DNA from: Betaproteobacteria bacterium MOLA814
Lineage (GTDB): Bacteria; Pseudomonadota; Gammaproteobacteria; Burkholderiales; Burkholderiaceae_C
Reading direction: 5' to 3'
Assembly: GCA_000496475.1 (NCBI GenBank)
Contig: AYMW01000003.1
Location: 252,003-316,002, forward strand
DNA length: 64,000 nucleotides
A program made the translations under genes and the position numbers. Each line of letters opens with the position of its first letter. Positions within the stretch are counted from its first letter, which is position 1. Below are positions 46,966 through 57,015 of the stretch, one piece after another. The notes under the pieces were generated by a model that made no database searches, was not told the DNA's origin, and was given only the letters and a program-made list of their open reading frames with translations.

Positions 46966-48432
46966 TTATCGTGGCAATACACTGACACCCATTAAGTACT
47001 GATCAATAGCACGCGCAGCTTGACGCCCCTCGCGTATGGCCCACACCACCAAACTTTGACCGCGGCGCATATCACCCGCTGCAAACACCTTGTCCACATT
47101 GGTGTAGTAGCCCCCCTCTTCGTCCACGCTGGCTTGGGCATTGCCTCTCATATCTTTGTTCACGCCAAACGCATCCAGCACAGTGGGGACCGGATTCGCA
47201 AAACCCATTGCGAGCAACACCAAATCTGCTTTTAACAACTGCTCAGAACCAGCAACCTCAGTCATCTTGCCATCAGTCAACTCCAAGCGCACTGTCTTGA
47301 CACCTGTAACGTGGCCTTTTTCGCCTACAAACTCTTTGGTGGCAATGGCAAACTCCCGCACACAGCCCTCGGCATGGCTGGAACTGGTTCGCAACTTAAT
47401 GGGCCAATAAGGCCATACCAGTGGCTTGTCCTCTTGGTCAGGTGGTTGTGCCATCAGTTCAAACTGGGTCACGCTGGCAGCGCCATGGCGGTTGCTGGTA
47501 CCCACGCAGTCAGAACCAGTGTCGCCACCGCCAATCACGACCACGTGCTTGCCATCGGCTCGGATTTGCGTTTTGAACTCGTCGCCAGCATTGACTTTGT
47601 TTTGCTGTGGCAGCATTTCCATAGCGAAATGCACGCCAGCCAAATCACGCCCTTTGACAGGCAAGTCACGAGACTGCTCGGAGCCGCCAGTCAGCAACAC
47701 AGCGTCGAACTGTGCAGTCAACGCTTGGGGTGAAACCGTTTCTTTTGACCAGTTAGTGACCACGCTGTCATTTGGCATACCTGCTACCAACACACCCGTT
47801 TTGAAAGTTACCCCTTCAGCCTGCATCTGCTGCACGCGGCGGTCAATGTGCACTTTTTCCATTTTGAAATCAGGAATGCCGTAACGCAGCAATCCACCAA
47901 CACGGTCGTTCTTCTCAAACACGGTGACGTCGTGACCAGCGCGAGCCAGCTGTTGCGCAGCAGCCAAGCCAGCAGGGCCAGAGCCCACAACAGCAATACA
48001 TTTGCCAGTTTTGTGCGTGTTGACCACCGGCTGAACCCAGTCTTCTGCCCAAGCACGGTCAATGATGGCGTGCTCTATCGACTTGATACCAACGGCATCG
48101 TCGTTAACGTTCAGCGTACAAGCGGCCTCGCAAGGCGCTGGACAAATACGCCCAGTGAACTCAGGAAAGTTGTTGGTGCTGTGCAGCACATCAATGGCGT
48201 TTTTCCAATCGCCTTGGAACACCAATTCGTTGAAGTCCGGAATAATATTGTTGACAGGGCAGCCACTGTTACAAAAGGGCGTGCCGCAATCCATACAGCG
48301 CGCAGACTGTTGCTTGGCACCCGCATCGTCCAAGCCAATTACAAACTCTTTGTAGTTTTTCAAACGCTCTTTAGGAGGCAAGTACGCCTCTTCAACACGT
48401 TCAAAATCCATGAATCCAGTAACTTTACCCAT
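46966..48432 (-). CDS. gltD: Glutamate synthase [NADPH] small subunit GltD
   Basis: A 488-residue GltD. N-terminal cysteine clusters ([19 protein letters not shown] and [12 protein letters not shown]) bind the two 4Fe-4S centres. FAD and NADPH nucleotide-binding folds follow, with [19 protein letters not shown] and [21 protein letters not shown]. It takes electrons from NADPH and passes them to GltB. Length is typical. It lies 29 bases after gltB. Confidence 0.96.
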   Translation of the reverse strand: MGKVTGFMDFERVEEAYLPPKERLKNYKEFVIGLDDAGAKQQSARCMDCGTPFCNSGCPVNNIIPDFNELVFQGDWKNAIDVLHSTNNFPEFTGRICPAPCEAACTLNVNDDAVGIKSIEHAIIDRAWAEDWVQPVVNTHKTGKCIAVVGSGPAGLAAAQQLARAGHDVTVFEKNDRVGGLLRYGIPDFKMEKVHIDRRVQQMQAEGVTFKTGVLVAGMPNDSVVTNWSKETVSPQALTAQFDAVLLTGGSEQSRDLPVKGRDLAGVHFAMEMLPQQNKVNAGDEFKTQIRADGKHVVVIGGGDTGSDCVGTSNRHGAASVTQFELMAQPPDQEDKPLVWPYWPIKLRTSSSHAEGCVREFAIATKEFVGEKGHVTGVKTVRLELTDGKMTEVAGSEQLLKADLVLLAMGFANPVPTVLDAFGVNKDMRGNAQASVDEEGGYYTNVDKVFAAGDMRRGQSLVVWAIREGRQAARAIDQYLMGVSVLPR

Positions 48433-48461
48433 GATTCTTCTCCTGTAAGCCGTTGGCTACA

Positions 48462-51400
48462 TTAAGCGGCAATGCCGGCTGTGGTTGTTATTGAGGCGTT
48501 GTCGATGGCTACTTTGGCAGCGTGCAACTCACCCAAGGCACGCTTGTACTCGTGAGGAAATACCTTCACGAACTTGGCGCGTGAGGCACTCCAGTCGTCG
48601 AGCAATTCGCGCGCTCGGCGTGAGCCTGTGTAGCGCAAGTGGTCGGCCAACATGGCCTTCAACTGAGTTTCGTCGGTTTGCCCGCGGTGCCAGATTGACA
48701 CATCGGTCGTGGCTCGCTGATCAGTGTCTGACAACAAACGGTCTAAGCTCACCATGGTGGTGTTGGCCCGTGTATGGAACATGCCATCTTCATCGTAGAT
48801 ATATGCCACACCGCCACTCATGCCCGCGGCAAAGTTGCGACCAGTTGCGCCCAGTACCACAACAGTGCCACCAGTCATGTACTCGCAGCCATGGTCACCA
48901 ACGCCTTCGACAACGGCCGATGCGCCAGACAACCGCACAGCAAAACGCTCGCCGCCCACACCGCTGAAGAAAGCTTCACCCGTCGTGGCGCCGTACAGCA
49001 CTGTGTTACCCACAATGATGTTTTGCTCTGAACGGCCTCTAAAGTCCAAGCTAGGCCTCACCACAATACGACCACCGCTCATACCTTTACCGGTGTAATC
49101 GTTGGCTTCACCTATCAAATTCATGGTGATGCCTTTTGCCAAAAACGCGCCAAACGACTGTCCGCCAGTGCCCTCCAGCTGAATATGAATGGTGTCGTCT
49201 GGCAAGCCCTCTGGGTAACGCTTGATCAACTCGCCCGACAGCATGGCTCCAACAGTGCGGTTGACGTTGCGGGTCACATCCATGAACTTCACTTTTTCAC
49301 CTAGTTCCAACGCAGCTTTTGATTTTTCAATCAAACGCACGTCCAAGGCTTTTTCTAATCCGTGGTCTTGAACACCGGTATGCAACCGTGACACATCTGG
49401 ACCGACGTTGGGCACGTAGAACAAACGTGAAAAGTCCAAGCCTTTGGCTTTCCAGTGGTCAATGCCCTGGCGTGTATCCAACAAATCAGCGCGACCAATG
49501 AGCTCATCAAACGTGCGTATACCCAGCTGGGCCATGATCAAACGCGCCTCTTCAGCGACAAAGAAGAAATAGTTCACCACGTGCTCGGGCTGACCAGAGA
49601 ACTTCTTGCGCAGTTCAGGGTCCTGCGTGGCCACGCCCACAGGGCATGTGTTGAGGTGGCATTTGCGCATCATGATGCAACCTTCCACCACCAGTGGCGC
49701 GGTGGCAAAGCCAAACTCATCAGCGCCCAACAGGCCACCCACCACCACGTCTCTACCTGTCTTCATCTGGCCATCGGCTTGCACGCGCACGCGGCCACGC
49801 AAGCGGTTAATCACCAAAGTTTGCTGGGTTTCGGCCAAACCGATTTCCCAAGGGCTTCCCGCATGCTTGATAGACGACCAAGGCGAAGCGCCTGTGCCGC
49901 CGTCATGTCCGGCAATCACAATGTGATCAGCTTTGGCTTTGGACACACCAGCGGCGATGGTGCCAACACCAATTTCGGACACCAGCTTCACAGAAATACT
50001 GGCTGCTGGATTCACATTCTTCAAGTCGTGAATCAGTTGCGCCAAATCCTCGATGGAGTAGATGTCATGGTGAGGTGGCGGCGAAATAAGTCCCACACCT
50101 GGCACCGAATAACGCAGCGCGCCAATGTACTCGCTGACCTTGGTACCGGGGAGTTGACCGCCTTCACCAGGCTTAGCACCCTGCGCCATCTTGATTTGAA
50201 TTTGATCGGCACTGGTCAGGTACTCCGTGGTTACCCCGAAGCGACCTGAAGCCACTTGCTTGATCCGTGAGCGCAACGAATCACCGGCCAACAGCGGCAC
50301 ATGCGCCTCAACGCGTGACTCGCCAATGATCGAGCGCAATGACTCACCACTTTTAATTGGTATACCTTTGAGTTCGTTGCGGTAGCGCGCTGGGTCCTCG
50401 CCGCCCTCACCGGTGTTGCTCTTGCCGCCAATACGGTTCATGGCTACTGCCAAAGTCGCATGGGCTTCTGTAGAGATTGAACCCAATGACATGGCGCCAG
50501 TTGCAAATCGTTTGACGATCTCTGACGCTGGCTCAACCTCCTCCACAGGGATGGCCTTGGCAGGGTCAACCTTGAACTCAAACAAACCACGCAGCGTCAT
50601 GTGACGGCGTGTTTGATCGTTGATGATTTGTGCGTATTCTTTGTAGCTGTTCCAGTTGTTGGCACGTGTGCTGTGCTGCAACTTGGCGATGGCATCAGGT
50701 GTCCACATGTGCTCTTCACCGCGGCTGCGCCACGCGTACTCGCCGCCAGTGTCCAACATATTGGCCAACACCGGGGCGTTTCCAAACGCCAGGTCGTGCA
50801 TGCGAATAGCCTCAAGCGCCACCTCAAACACACCAATGCCCTCGACACGGCTGGGTGTGTTGCTGAAATACTTCTTAATAAACGTGGCGTTCAGACCAAT
50901 GGCTTCAAACAGCTGCGCACCACAGTAGCTCATGTAGGTCGACACACCCATCTTGGACATGATCTTGGACAGACCTTTGCCGACCGCTTTTATGTAGTTG
51001 GCAACGGCTTTGTCAGCCGACAAGTCGCCCGGCAAACTGGCGTGCATTTGCGCCAACGTCTCGATCGCCAAATAGGGGTGGACCGCCTCAGCTCCAAACC
51101 CAGCAAGCACAGCAAAGTGGTGCACCTCGCGCGCTGAACCTGTTTCAACGACCAAGCCTGTAGACGTGCGCAAGCCTTCGCGCACCAAATGTTGGTGAAC
51201 GGCGGACATGGCCAACAACGCTGGAATAGCAATTTGCGTGGACGACATGTTCCTGTCGCTCACGATCAAAATATTACGCCCCGTACGAATGGCATCGACA
51301 GCCTCCGCGCACAGCGATGCCAGCTTGGCCTCCACGCCCTCGCTTCCCCACGAAACGGGGTAGGTTATATCTAACGTATGGCTGCGAAACTTGCCGTGCG

Positions 51401-53198
51401 TGTACTCCTCGATGTGGCGCAGCTTGTCCATATCAGCCGTATCCAGCACAGGCTGCTTGACCTCTAGGCGCATGGGCGGGTTGACTTGGTTGATGTCCAG
51501 CAGATTGGGTTTGGGCCCAATAAAGGACACCAGCGACATGACGATCGCCTCGCGAATCGGGTCAATCGGCGGGTTGGTAACTTGCGCAAACAGCTGTTTA
51601 AAGTAGTTGTACAGTGGCTTGTTTTTATCGGACAATACGGCCAGCGGGCTGTCATTGCCCATTGAGCCTAGAGCCTCTTCGCCGTTGGCCGCCATGGGAC
51701 TCATCAAAAACTTGATGTCTTCTTGGGTGTAGCCAAACGCCTGCTGGTGGTCTAACAGCTGGGCCTTGTTCAAGTGTTGCGTCACTGGAACCGGCGCTTC
51801 ATTGGCCTCAACCTCGTCCAACTTGTAACGCAAATTCTCAATCCACTGGGTGTAGGGCTTGGCATTGGCCAAACCAGCCTTGAGTTCTTCGTCATTGATC
51901 ATGCGACCTTGCTCCAGGTCGATCAAAAACATTTTGCCTGGCTGCAAACGCCACTTGCGTACAATTTTTGCCTCAGGCACTGGCAACACACCGGCCTCTG
52001 AGCCCATGATCACCATGTCGTCGTCTGTGATGCAGTAGCGCGAAGGACGCAAGCCATTTCGGTCCAACGTGGCACCTATTTGACGGCCATCGGTAAAGAC
52101 GATGGAAGCTGGACCATCCCACGGCTCCATCATGGCTGCGTGGTATTCGTAAAACGCACGACGGCGCTTGTCCATGGTCGCGTGTTGCTCCCAAGGTTCT
52201 GGAATCATCATCATCATGGCCTGGGCAATTGGGTAGCCGGCCATGGTCAGCAGCTCCAAGCAATTGTCGAATGTGGCTGTGTCAGACTGGTCTGCAAAAC
52301 TAATTGGGTACAACTTTTTCAGATCATCGCCAAGCACCGGCGAGCTCATGACACCTTCGCGTGCCCGCATCCAGTTGAAGTTGCCCTTAACGGTATTGAT
52401 CTCACCGTTGTGCGCCACATAGCGGTACGGGTGGGCCAGTGGCCACTCAGGAAATGTGTTGGTAGAAAAGCGTTGGTGCACCAAGCCCAGTGCCGACGTA
52501 CAGCGTGGGTCTTTCAAGTCTAGGAAGTACTCACCCACTTGATTCGCAAGCAGCAAACCCTTGTACACAATCGTGCGGGTCGACATGCTGGGCACGTAAT
52601 ACTCTTTAGAGTGGGTCAGTTTCAAACGTTGGATGTTGGCGCTGGCCGTTTTACGAATCACGTACAGCTTGCGCTCTAAAGCGTCTTGCACAATGACGTC
52701 ATTGCCTCGGCCAATGAAGACTTGGCACATGAGTGGCTCTTTTTCGCGCACTGCAGGAGACATGGGCATGTCACGGTTGACTGGCACGTCACGCCAGCCA
52801 AGCAACACTTGGCCTTCGGCAGATACAGCGCGGCCCATCTCCTGAATGCAGGCCATGCGGGATGCACTTTCTTTGGGCAAGAACACCAAACCCACGCCGT
52901 ACTCGCCTGGTGGCGGCAAAGTCACGCCCTGTTTGGCCATTTCTTCGCGGTACAAGGCATCAGGCAGTTGAATTAACAAACCCGCGCCGTCACCCATCAA
53001 TGCATCGGCACCAACAGCGCCGCGGTGATCAAGGTTTTCCAAGATTTGCAGTGCCTGCGTCACAATGGCGTGGCTCTTTTGACCTTTAATGTGGGCCACA
53101 AAGCCCACGCCGCACGCATCGTGCTCCATCGCACGGTCGTACAACCCATGCTCAGCCGCTTGCTCTCGTGCCACATCCATATTTGTTTGTTGTTCCAC
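48462..53198 (-). CDS. gltB: Glutamate synthase [NADPH] large subunit GltB
   Basis: A 1578-residue GltB that makes two glutamates from glutamine and 2-oxoglutarate. From the GTG start, the amidotransferase nucleophile is Cys29 (HDACGVGF) after a 28-residue propeptide. The 3Fe-4S ligands are complete in a C-x5-C-x4-C array ([12 protein letters not shown]). The FMN/synthase domain and C-terminal glycine-rich helix follow. I chose GTG 53198 because AGGAG lies eight bases before it; the frame opens at 53243. Confidence 0.95.
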   Translation of the reverse strand: MEQQTNMDVAREQAAEHGLYDRAMEHDACGVGFVAHIKGQKSHAIVTQALQILENLDHRGAVGADALMGDGAGLLIQLPDALYREEMAKQGVTLPPPGEYGVGLVFLPKESASRMACIQEMGRAVSAEGQVLLGWRDVPVNRDMPMSPAVREKEPLMCQVFIGRGNDVIVQDALERKLYVIRKTASANIQRLKLTHSKEYYVPSMSTRTIVYKGLLLANQVGEYFLDLKDPRCTSALGLVHQRFSTNTFPEWPLAHPYRYVAHNGEINTVKGNFNWMRAREGVMSSPVLGDDLKKLYPISFADQSDTATFDNCLELLTMAGYPIAQAMMMMIPEPWEQHATMDKRRRAFYEYHAAMMEPWDGPASIVFTDGRQIGATLDRNGLRPSRYCITDDDMVIMGSEAGVLPVPEAKIVRKWRLQPGKMFLIDLEQGRMINDEELKAGLANAKPYTQWIENLRYKLDEVEANEAPVPVTQHLNKAQLLDHQQAFGYTQEDIKFLMSPMAANGEEALGSMGNDSPLAVLSDKNKPLYNYFKQLFAQVTNPPIDPIREAIVMSLVSFIGPKPNLLDINQVNPPMRLEVKQPVLDTADMDKLRHIEEYTHGKFRSHTLDITYPVSWGSEGVEAKLASLCAEAVDAIRTGRNILIVSDRNMSSTQIAIPALLAMSAVHQHLVREGLRTSTGLVVETGSAREVHHFAVLAGFGAEAVHPYLAIETLAQMHASLPGDLSADKAVANYIKAVGKGLSKIMSKMGVSTYMSYCGAQLFEAIGLNATFIKKYFSNTPSRVEGIGVFEVALEAIRMHDLAFGNAPVLANMLDTGGEYAWRSRGEEHMWTPDAIAKLQHSTRANNWNSYKEYAQIINDQTRRHMTLRGLFEFKVDPAKAIPVEEVEPASEIVKRFATGAMSLGSISTEAHATLAVAMNRIGGKSNTGEGGEDPARYRNELKGIPIKSGESLRSIIGESRVEAHVPLLAGDSLRSRIKQVASGRFGVTTEYLTSADQIQIKMAQGAKPGEGGQLPGTKVSEYIGALRYSVPGVGLISPPPHHDIYSIEDLAQLIHDLKNVNPAASISVKLVSEIGVGTIAAGVSKAKADHIVIAGHDGGTGASPWSSIKHAGSPWEIGLAETQQTLVINRLRGRVRVQADGQMKTGRDVVVGGLLGADEFGFATAPLVVEGCIMMRKCHLNTCPVGVATQDPELRKKFSGQPEHVVNYFFFVAEEARLIMAQLGIRTFDELIGRADLLDTRQGIDHWKAKGLDFSRLFYVPNVGPDVSRLHTGVQDHGLEKALDVRLIEKSKAALELGEKVKFMDVTRNVNRTVGAMLSGELIKRYPEGLPDDTIHIQLEGTGGQSFGAFLAKGITMNLIGEANDYTGKGMSGGRIVVRPSLDFRGRSEQNIIVGNTVLYGATTGEAFFSGVGGERFAVRLSGASAVVEGVGDHGCEYMTGGTVVVLGATGRNFAAGMSGGVAYIYDEDGMFHTRANTTMVSLDRLLSDTDQRATTDVSIWHRGQTDETQLKAMLADHLRYTGSRRARELLDDWSASRAKFVKVFPHEYKRALGELHAAKVAIDNASITTTAGIAA

Positions 53199-53230
53199 GC
53201 TCAACTCCTGATGACTTTTTAACAGCACAC

Positions 53231-53259
53231 AGGATAAGGGCAAACCCCAAGCTCATCAA
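53231..53259 (-). promoter_or_regulatory. Putative sigma70 promoter of gltBD
   Basis: On the minus strand, TTGATG (53259-53254) and TATCCT (53236-53231) are exactly 17 bases apart, giving a transcript start near 53224 and a leader of about 26 bases to the gltB GTG. Each box matches consensus at four of six positions. Confidence 0.4.
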
Positions 53260-53263
53260 GCAA

Positions 53264-53290
53264 ATTAATTAGGGTCAGATCCTAATTAAT
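53264..53290. repeat. Perfect palindrome (possible REP-like element) beside the RAYT transposase
   Basis: ATTAATTAGG (53264-53273) and CCTAATTAAT (53281-53290) are perfect inverted arms around the 7-base loop GTCAGAT. A partial second copy, AATTAGG, lies at 53315-53321. It is 80 bases past the transposase stop and four bases upstream of the putative gltB -35 box. RAYT transposases are typically flanked by such palindromes. Confidence 0.6.
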
Positions 53291-53369
53291 CTCAGCTAAA
53301 AAAATACGTATTTGAATTAGGGACGCATCAATTTAATCAACAAAAACATAAGACTTTAAAAGATTATTA

Positions 53370-54062
53370 CTAATTTTTAATCTTTGAAGGCCGCCCAACA
53401 GTCGTTTTTGTGACACGACGCGTTGTTTTTAATTGCAAACCATCTAAAAATCGACTGTCGCCGAAAGCCCACGATTTGAGAGCGTGTTCAGTCAGTTGTT
53501 TGGCCAAGCTGGCACCCACCCCCCTGGCCACCAGCTCGATATAAGCCGCCTCGCGTGCAAACGGTGTATTGCCCAAACCCCACTGCAACGGATGGGCTGC
53601 CACCGCGTTGTCTACGCGCTTTCCGGCGTAATGCAAGTAACTAGACCATTGGTAATCACCTGGGTGTGCTGCCATGGCAGCTCGCACCGGGTTGAGGTCC
53701 ATATACACCATGCAGTTGAGCAAGTAGCGCTCTGACTGAATGAGACTGGATTTGTACCGCCCCTCCCACAACGTACCAGTGCGGCTGTGACGGCGGTTGA
53801 ACCAGCTGACATATTGCCGCCCCAAAAATTGCATCAGCTTGGGCAAGCCTTGATCTGTGGCGGGCGTAACCAACAAGTGAACATGGTTGTCCATGAGCAC
53901 ATACGCGTGCACCCTGACCTCAAACTCTGCTGCGTATTGGGCTTGCAGTGCCAGCCACTTAAGCCTGTCGGCATCGTCCACAAATATGGCCAGGCGGTTA
54001 TTACCTCTAACCATCACATGGTGGGCATACCCAGGCACCGCCAGCCTAGGCAACCTAGCCAT
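53370..54062 (-). CDS. REP-associated tyrosine transposase (RAYT, IS200/Y1 family)
   Basis: A 230-residue Y1-type transposase. It begins MARLPRLAVPGYAHHVMVRGNNR. The HUH motif is HVH in MDNHVHLLVTP, the catalytic Tyr is probably in QFLGRQYVSWFNRRH, and RTGTLWEGRYKSSLI, YMDLNPVRA and YQWSSYLHYA are family marks. It acts on single-stranded REP hairpins and is usually a single-copy, domesticated gene rather than an active IS. I start at ATG 54062, overlapping the dgt end by 8 bases; the frame opens at 54083. Motifs look intact. The C-terminus is basic (RRVTKTTVGRPSKIKN). Confidence 0.9.
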   Translation of the reverse strand: MARLPRLAVPGYAHHVMVRGNNRLAIFVDDADRLKWLALQAQYAAEFEVRVHAYVLMDNHVHLLVTPATDQGLPKLMQFLGRQYVSWFNRRHSRTGTLWEGRYKSSLIQSERYLLNCMVYMDLNPVRAAMAAHPGDYQWSSYLHYAGKRVDNAVAAHPLQWGLGNTPFAREAAYIELVARGVGASLAKQLTEHALKSWAFGDSRFLDGLQLKTTRRVTKTTVGRPSKIKN

Positions 54063-55254
54063 ACAAACCCGGTGCGCTGGCAAACATGTGGTAGCCAGTC
54101 AAGCGAGCGTGGGCTTGGATGGCAAAGCGGTCTGTCATACCTGCAATGTAATCAGCGGCCGCCCGCGCAGGCCTGGTGTAGCGCTGGTAATGCGCAGGCA
54201 TGACCGTCGGGTCTTGCACGTAAATTGAAAACAAATCAGCCACCACTTGGCGCGCCCGTGCAGTGGTGTCTAAAACTTGCTCATGGCGGTATAGGTTGGC
54301 AAACAAAAACTGCTTCAGCTCAATCGAGCGAGCGCGCATGCTAGGCGTAAAAGCAACCAGGGTTTTGCCATGCTTGCGCACCGCCTGGGCGCTGTCTATA
54401 CCCGCCTCCTGTATAGCGTGCTGTGTGTGTGCCAGCACGTCAAACACCTGCGCCGTGAGCAAGCGTCGAATGGTCTCTGCCAGCAAACGGCGTCCAGACA
54501 GCTGCGGGTAATCGCGCAGCGTGTGGGCGGCGTGTTCGGCCACCAAGTCAACGGCTTGGAGTTGTTCAAAATCAATCAAGCCGGAGCGAACACCATCGTC
54601 GACATCATGGGCGTTGTAGGCAATTTCATCGGCCAAGTTACACAACTGAGCCTCTAAACTGGGTGCAGTGCCTTCTAAAAACCGGGCACCTACATCGTTT
54701 GGGCGCAATTCTTCTAGACGGCTAGCATTGGCAGCTGAGCAATGCTTCAAAATACCCTCGCGTGTTTCAAACGTTAGATTCAGCCCGTCGTGGCTGGGGT
54801 AACGCCGCTCCAAGGTGTCGACAACACGCAAGCTTTGTAAGTTGTGTTCAAAACCAGGCGAGTCGTTGTGTGCGCCAACGGCGTCGTCTGCGTGATGGGC
54901 GCGCATGCAAGCGTCCAATGCGTCTTGACCAGCGTGACCAAAGGGTGTGTGGCCTAAGTCATGGGCCAATGCAATAGCCTCTACCAAGTCTTCGTGCAAA
55001 CCCAGGCTTCTGGCCAAGCTGCGTCCCAACTGAGCCACTTCTAAGGAGTGAGTCAAGCGTGTTCGAAACAGGTCACCCTCGTGGTTTAAAAAAACCTGGG
55101 TTTTGTACACCAAACGCCTGAAAGCGCTGCTGTGTATCACACGGTCTCTGTCGCGTTGGTAATCGTTGCGGGTTGGTGCTGCAGCCTGCGCAAACAAGCG
55201 TCCCCGCGAATGGGTCGGATCGCTGGCGAACGGTGCGAGTGCAGTCAGTATCAA
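54055..55254 (-). CDS. dgt: Deoxyguanosinetriphosphate triphosphohydrolase-like protein (HD domain)
   Basis: A 399-residue HD-domain dNTPase. Metal ligands are the His in RTRLTHSLEVAQ and the HD in IALAHDLGHTPFGHAG; QDALD and NLADEIAYNAHDVDDG complete the site. It resembles the Dgt-like group found between aroB and gltB in Burkholderiales. It cleaves dNTPs to nucleoside and triphosphate. The first residues ILTALAPFASDPTHSRGRLF are typical. It follows aroB by 3 bases. Confidence 0.92.
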   Translation of the reverse strand: MILTALAPFASDPTHSRGRLFAQAAAPTRNDYQRDRDRVIHSSAFRRLVYKTQVFLNHEGDLFRTRLTHSLEVAQLGRSLARSLGLHEDLVEAIALAHDLGHTPFGHAGQDALDACMRAHHADDAVGAHNDSPGFEHNLQSLRVVDTLERRYPSHDGLNLTFETREGILKHCSAANASRLEELRPNDVGARFLEGTAPSLEAQLCNLADEIAYNAHDVDDGVRSGLIDFEQLQAVDLVAEHAAHTLRDYPQLSGRRLLAETIRRLLTAQVFDVLAHTQHAIQEAGIDSAQAVRKHGKTLVAFTPSMRARSIELKQFLFANLYRHEQVLDTTARARQVVADLFSIYVQDPTVMPAHYQRYTRPARAAADYIAGMTDRFAIQAHARLTGYHMFASAPGLYG

Positions 55255-55257
55255 GAC

Positions 55258-56409
55258 TTAAACCTCACACGTGGCGCCAAGCACCTCACGCACCACACCA
55301 TCTTCAGCTGCGGCCAAGCTCGCCTGACCTGCACTGTTAACCAGCACGAACTTCACCTGACCACCTTCGGCTTTTTTATCAACGCGCATGTGGCCTAGGT
55401 AAATATCAGCCGAGGCATCGCCTCGCGAGTTGGTCAATACTGGGCCGCTGGTGGGCAAGCCTGCGGCGGCTATCAGCGCACTCAGTCTGTCAACATACGC
55501 CTGGTTAACAAGACCTAAACGGTGTGACAAATGCGCCGCCATCACCATGCCGCACCCGACAGCCTCGCCGTGCAACCAAGCGCCATAACCCATACCAGCC
55601 TCTATGGCGTGGCCAAAGGTGTGGCCAAAGTTAAGAATGGCACGCACGCCCGCCTCTCGCTCGTCTTGGGCAACCACCCACGACTTTATTTCGCAACTGC
55701 GCTGCACAGCCAACGACAACAGCTCGGCATTGCCCGCGCGCAATTCAGACATATTGGCCTCTAGCCAGTCAAAAAATGCCATATCAGCAATGGGGCCGTA
55801 CTTGATAACCTCTGCCAAACCAGCGCTCATCTCCCGGACAGGCAGGGTTTGCAGGGCCTGCAAGTCGCAGACCACGCGCACGGGCTGGTAAAAAGCACCC
55901 ACCATATTTTTACCCAACGGGTGGTTCACACCCGTTTTACCGCCCACAGACGAATCAACTTGCGACAGCAGCGTGGTGGGCACTTGCACAAATGGCACAC
56001 CACGCATGTATGTGGCGGCTGCAAAACCTGTCATATCGCCGACCACACCACCGCCTAAAGCGAACAACACAGTTTTTCTATCCGCCTGATGGGTCAGCAA
56101 GGCGTCAAAGATGGTCTGCAAGTGCTGCCAGTTTTTATAAGTCTCGCCGTCAGGCAACACCACCGAAAGTACCCGTGTGTAATGCGGCTCAATTGCGTTT
56201 GTAAGCTGTTGCAAATACAACGGAGCAATTGTCGTGTTGGTCACCACCATCGCGGTTGCCGCTGCTGGCAACCCTTGCCAAAACTTAGGTGTGGTGAACG
56301 CCTGGCCAGAAATGTGTATGTCGTAGGCGCGCTCGCCCAAGTCGATGTGCACCAAGCCGTTGGCAGGCAATCTATTAGAAAATGGAGGCAGACTGTGAGC
56401 TGTGGTCAT
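55258..56409 (-). CDS. aroB: 3-dehydroquinate synthase AroB
   Basis: A 383-residue NAD- and metal-dependent enzyme, second step of the shikimate pathway. Motifs are [11 protein letters not shown], the NAD loop [44 protein letters not shown] and the metal histidines in [12 protein letters not shown] and [12 protein letters not shown] use ATG 56409, 10 bases after the aroK stop; the frame opens at 56445 inside aroK. Paired with aroK as usual. Confidence 0.95.
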   Translation of the reverse strand: MTTAHSLPPFSNRLPANGLVHIDLGERAYDIHISGQAFTTPKFWQGLPAAATAMVVTNTTIAPLYLQQLTNAIEPHYTRVLSVVLPDGETYKNWQHLQTIFDALLTHQADRKTVLFALGGGVVGDMTGFAAATYMRGVPFVQVPTTLLSQVDSSVGGKTGVNHPLGKNMVGAFYQPVRVVCDLQALQTLPVREMSAGLAEVIKYGPIADMAFFDWLEANMSELRAGNAELLSLAVQRSCEIKSWVVAQDEREAGVRAILNFGHTFGHAIEAGMGYGAWLHGEAVGCGMVMAAHLSHRLGLVNQAYVDRLSALIAAAGLPTSGPVLTNSRGDASADIYLGHMRVDKKAEGGQVKFVLVNSAGQASLAAAEDGVVREVLGATCEV

Positions 56410-56419
56410 GGTTGTGTTG

Positions 56420-56986
56420 TCAAGGCAATGGCGAAACACCGCCACTTAATTGCGTTAATCCGCGCATTTCAAATTGCATGGCAATGGTGTTGACCAGCAT
56501 GTGCACACTGGGCCTACCTGTATCTACTGTGAAATGTGCAGTTTCTTTGTAAAAGTCGTCTCGTTGGTCAAACAAGTCTTGCAGCCGTTTGGCAGCATTG
56601 CCGCCCTGCAGCAAGGGCCGTACCGTGTCAAAGCGCAGCCGCTTGGCGAGTTCAGCTGGGCTGGAGCGTAAATAAACCACCCAAGTATTGGCGCGTAATT
56701 CGTGTCGGTTATCGCTGCGCAACACGACGCCTCCGCCAGTTGAGATAACAGTGCCGGCGCGGCCATCGTCTGGTCGGCTGTGGCATAGATTGGCTATCAC
56801 GTTGTGCTCAACATCGCGAAACGCTGGCTCGCCTTGTATGTCAAAGTAGTGTTTGATGGAGCAGCCCAATTCACGCTCAATTTCGTGGTCACTGTCCACA
56901 AAACGCAAATTGAGCCGTTTGGCCAAATGCCGACCCACCGTTGTTTTGCCAGATCCAGGCATGCCGACAATCGCAATAACAGACAT
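56420..56986 (-). CDS. aroK: Shikimate kinase AroK
   Basis: A 188-residue kinase. The P-loop [18 protein letters not shown], the shikimate-binding [23 protein letters not shown] and [13 protein letters not shown], and the lid-region arginine in RPLLQG are in order. It phosphorylates shikimate. ATG 56986 is preferred to the TTG four codons upstream. It lies 29 bases downstream of the pil secretin gene, the classical pilQ-aroK-aroB arrangement. Confidence 0.94.
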   Translation of the reverse strand: MSVIAIVGMPGSGKTTVGRHLAKRLNLRFVDSDHEIERELGCSIKHYFDIQGEPAFRDVEHNVIANLCHSRPDDGRAGTVISTGGGVVLRSDNRHELRANTWVVYLRSSPAELAKRLRFDTVRPLLQGGNAAKRLQDLFDQRDDFYKETAHFTVDTGRPSVHMLVNTIAMQFEMRGLTQLSGGVSPLP

Positions 56987-57015
56987 GGTGGCAAGCAACT
57001 AGGCATTTAAAAGCA

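Noticed and set aside
49620-49690. Possible missing third cysteine in the GltB 3Fe-4S site (CPVGVA)
   Set aside because: Counting from the earlier Cys in [12 protein letters not shown] restores the expected C-x5-C-x4-C spacing, so all three ligands are present.
49455-50249. 264-codon plus-strand open frame inside gltB
   Set aside because: Fully antisense to conserved GltB synthase sequence; His/Gln/Arg-rich composition typical of a shadow frame.
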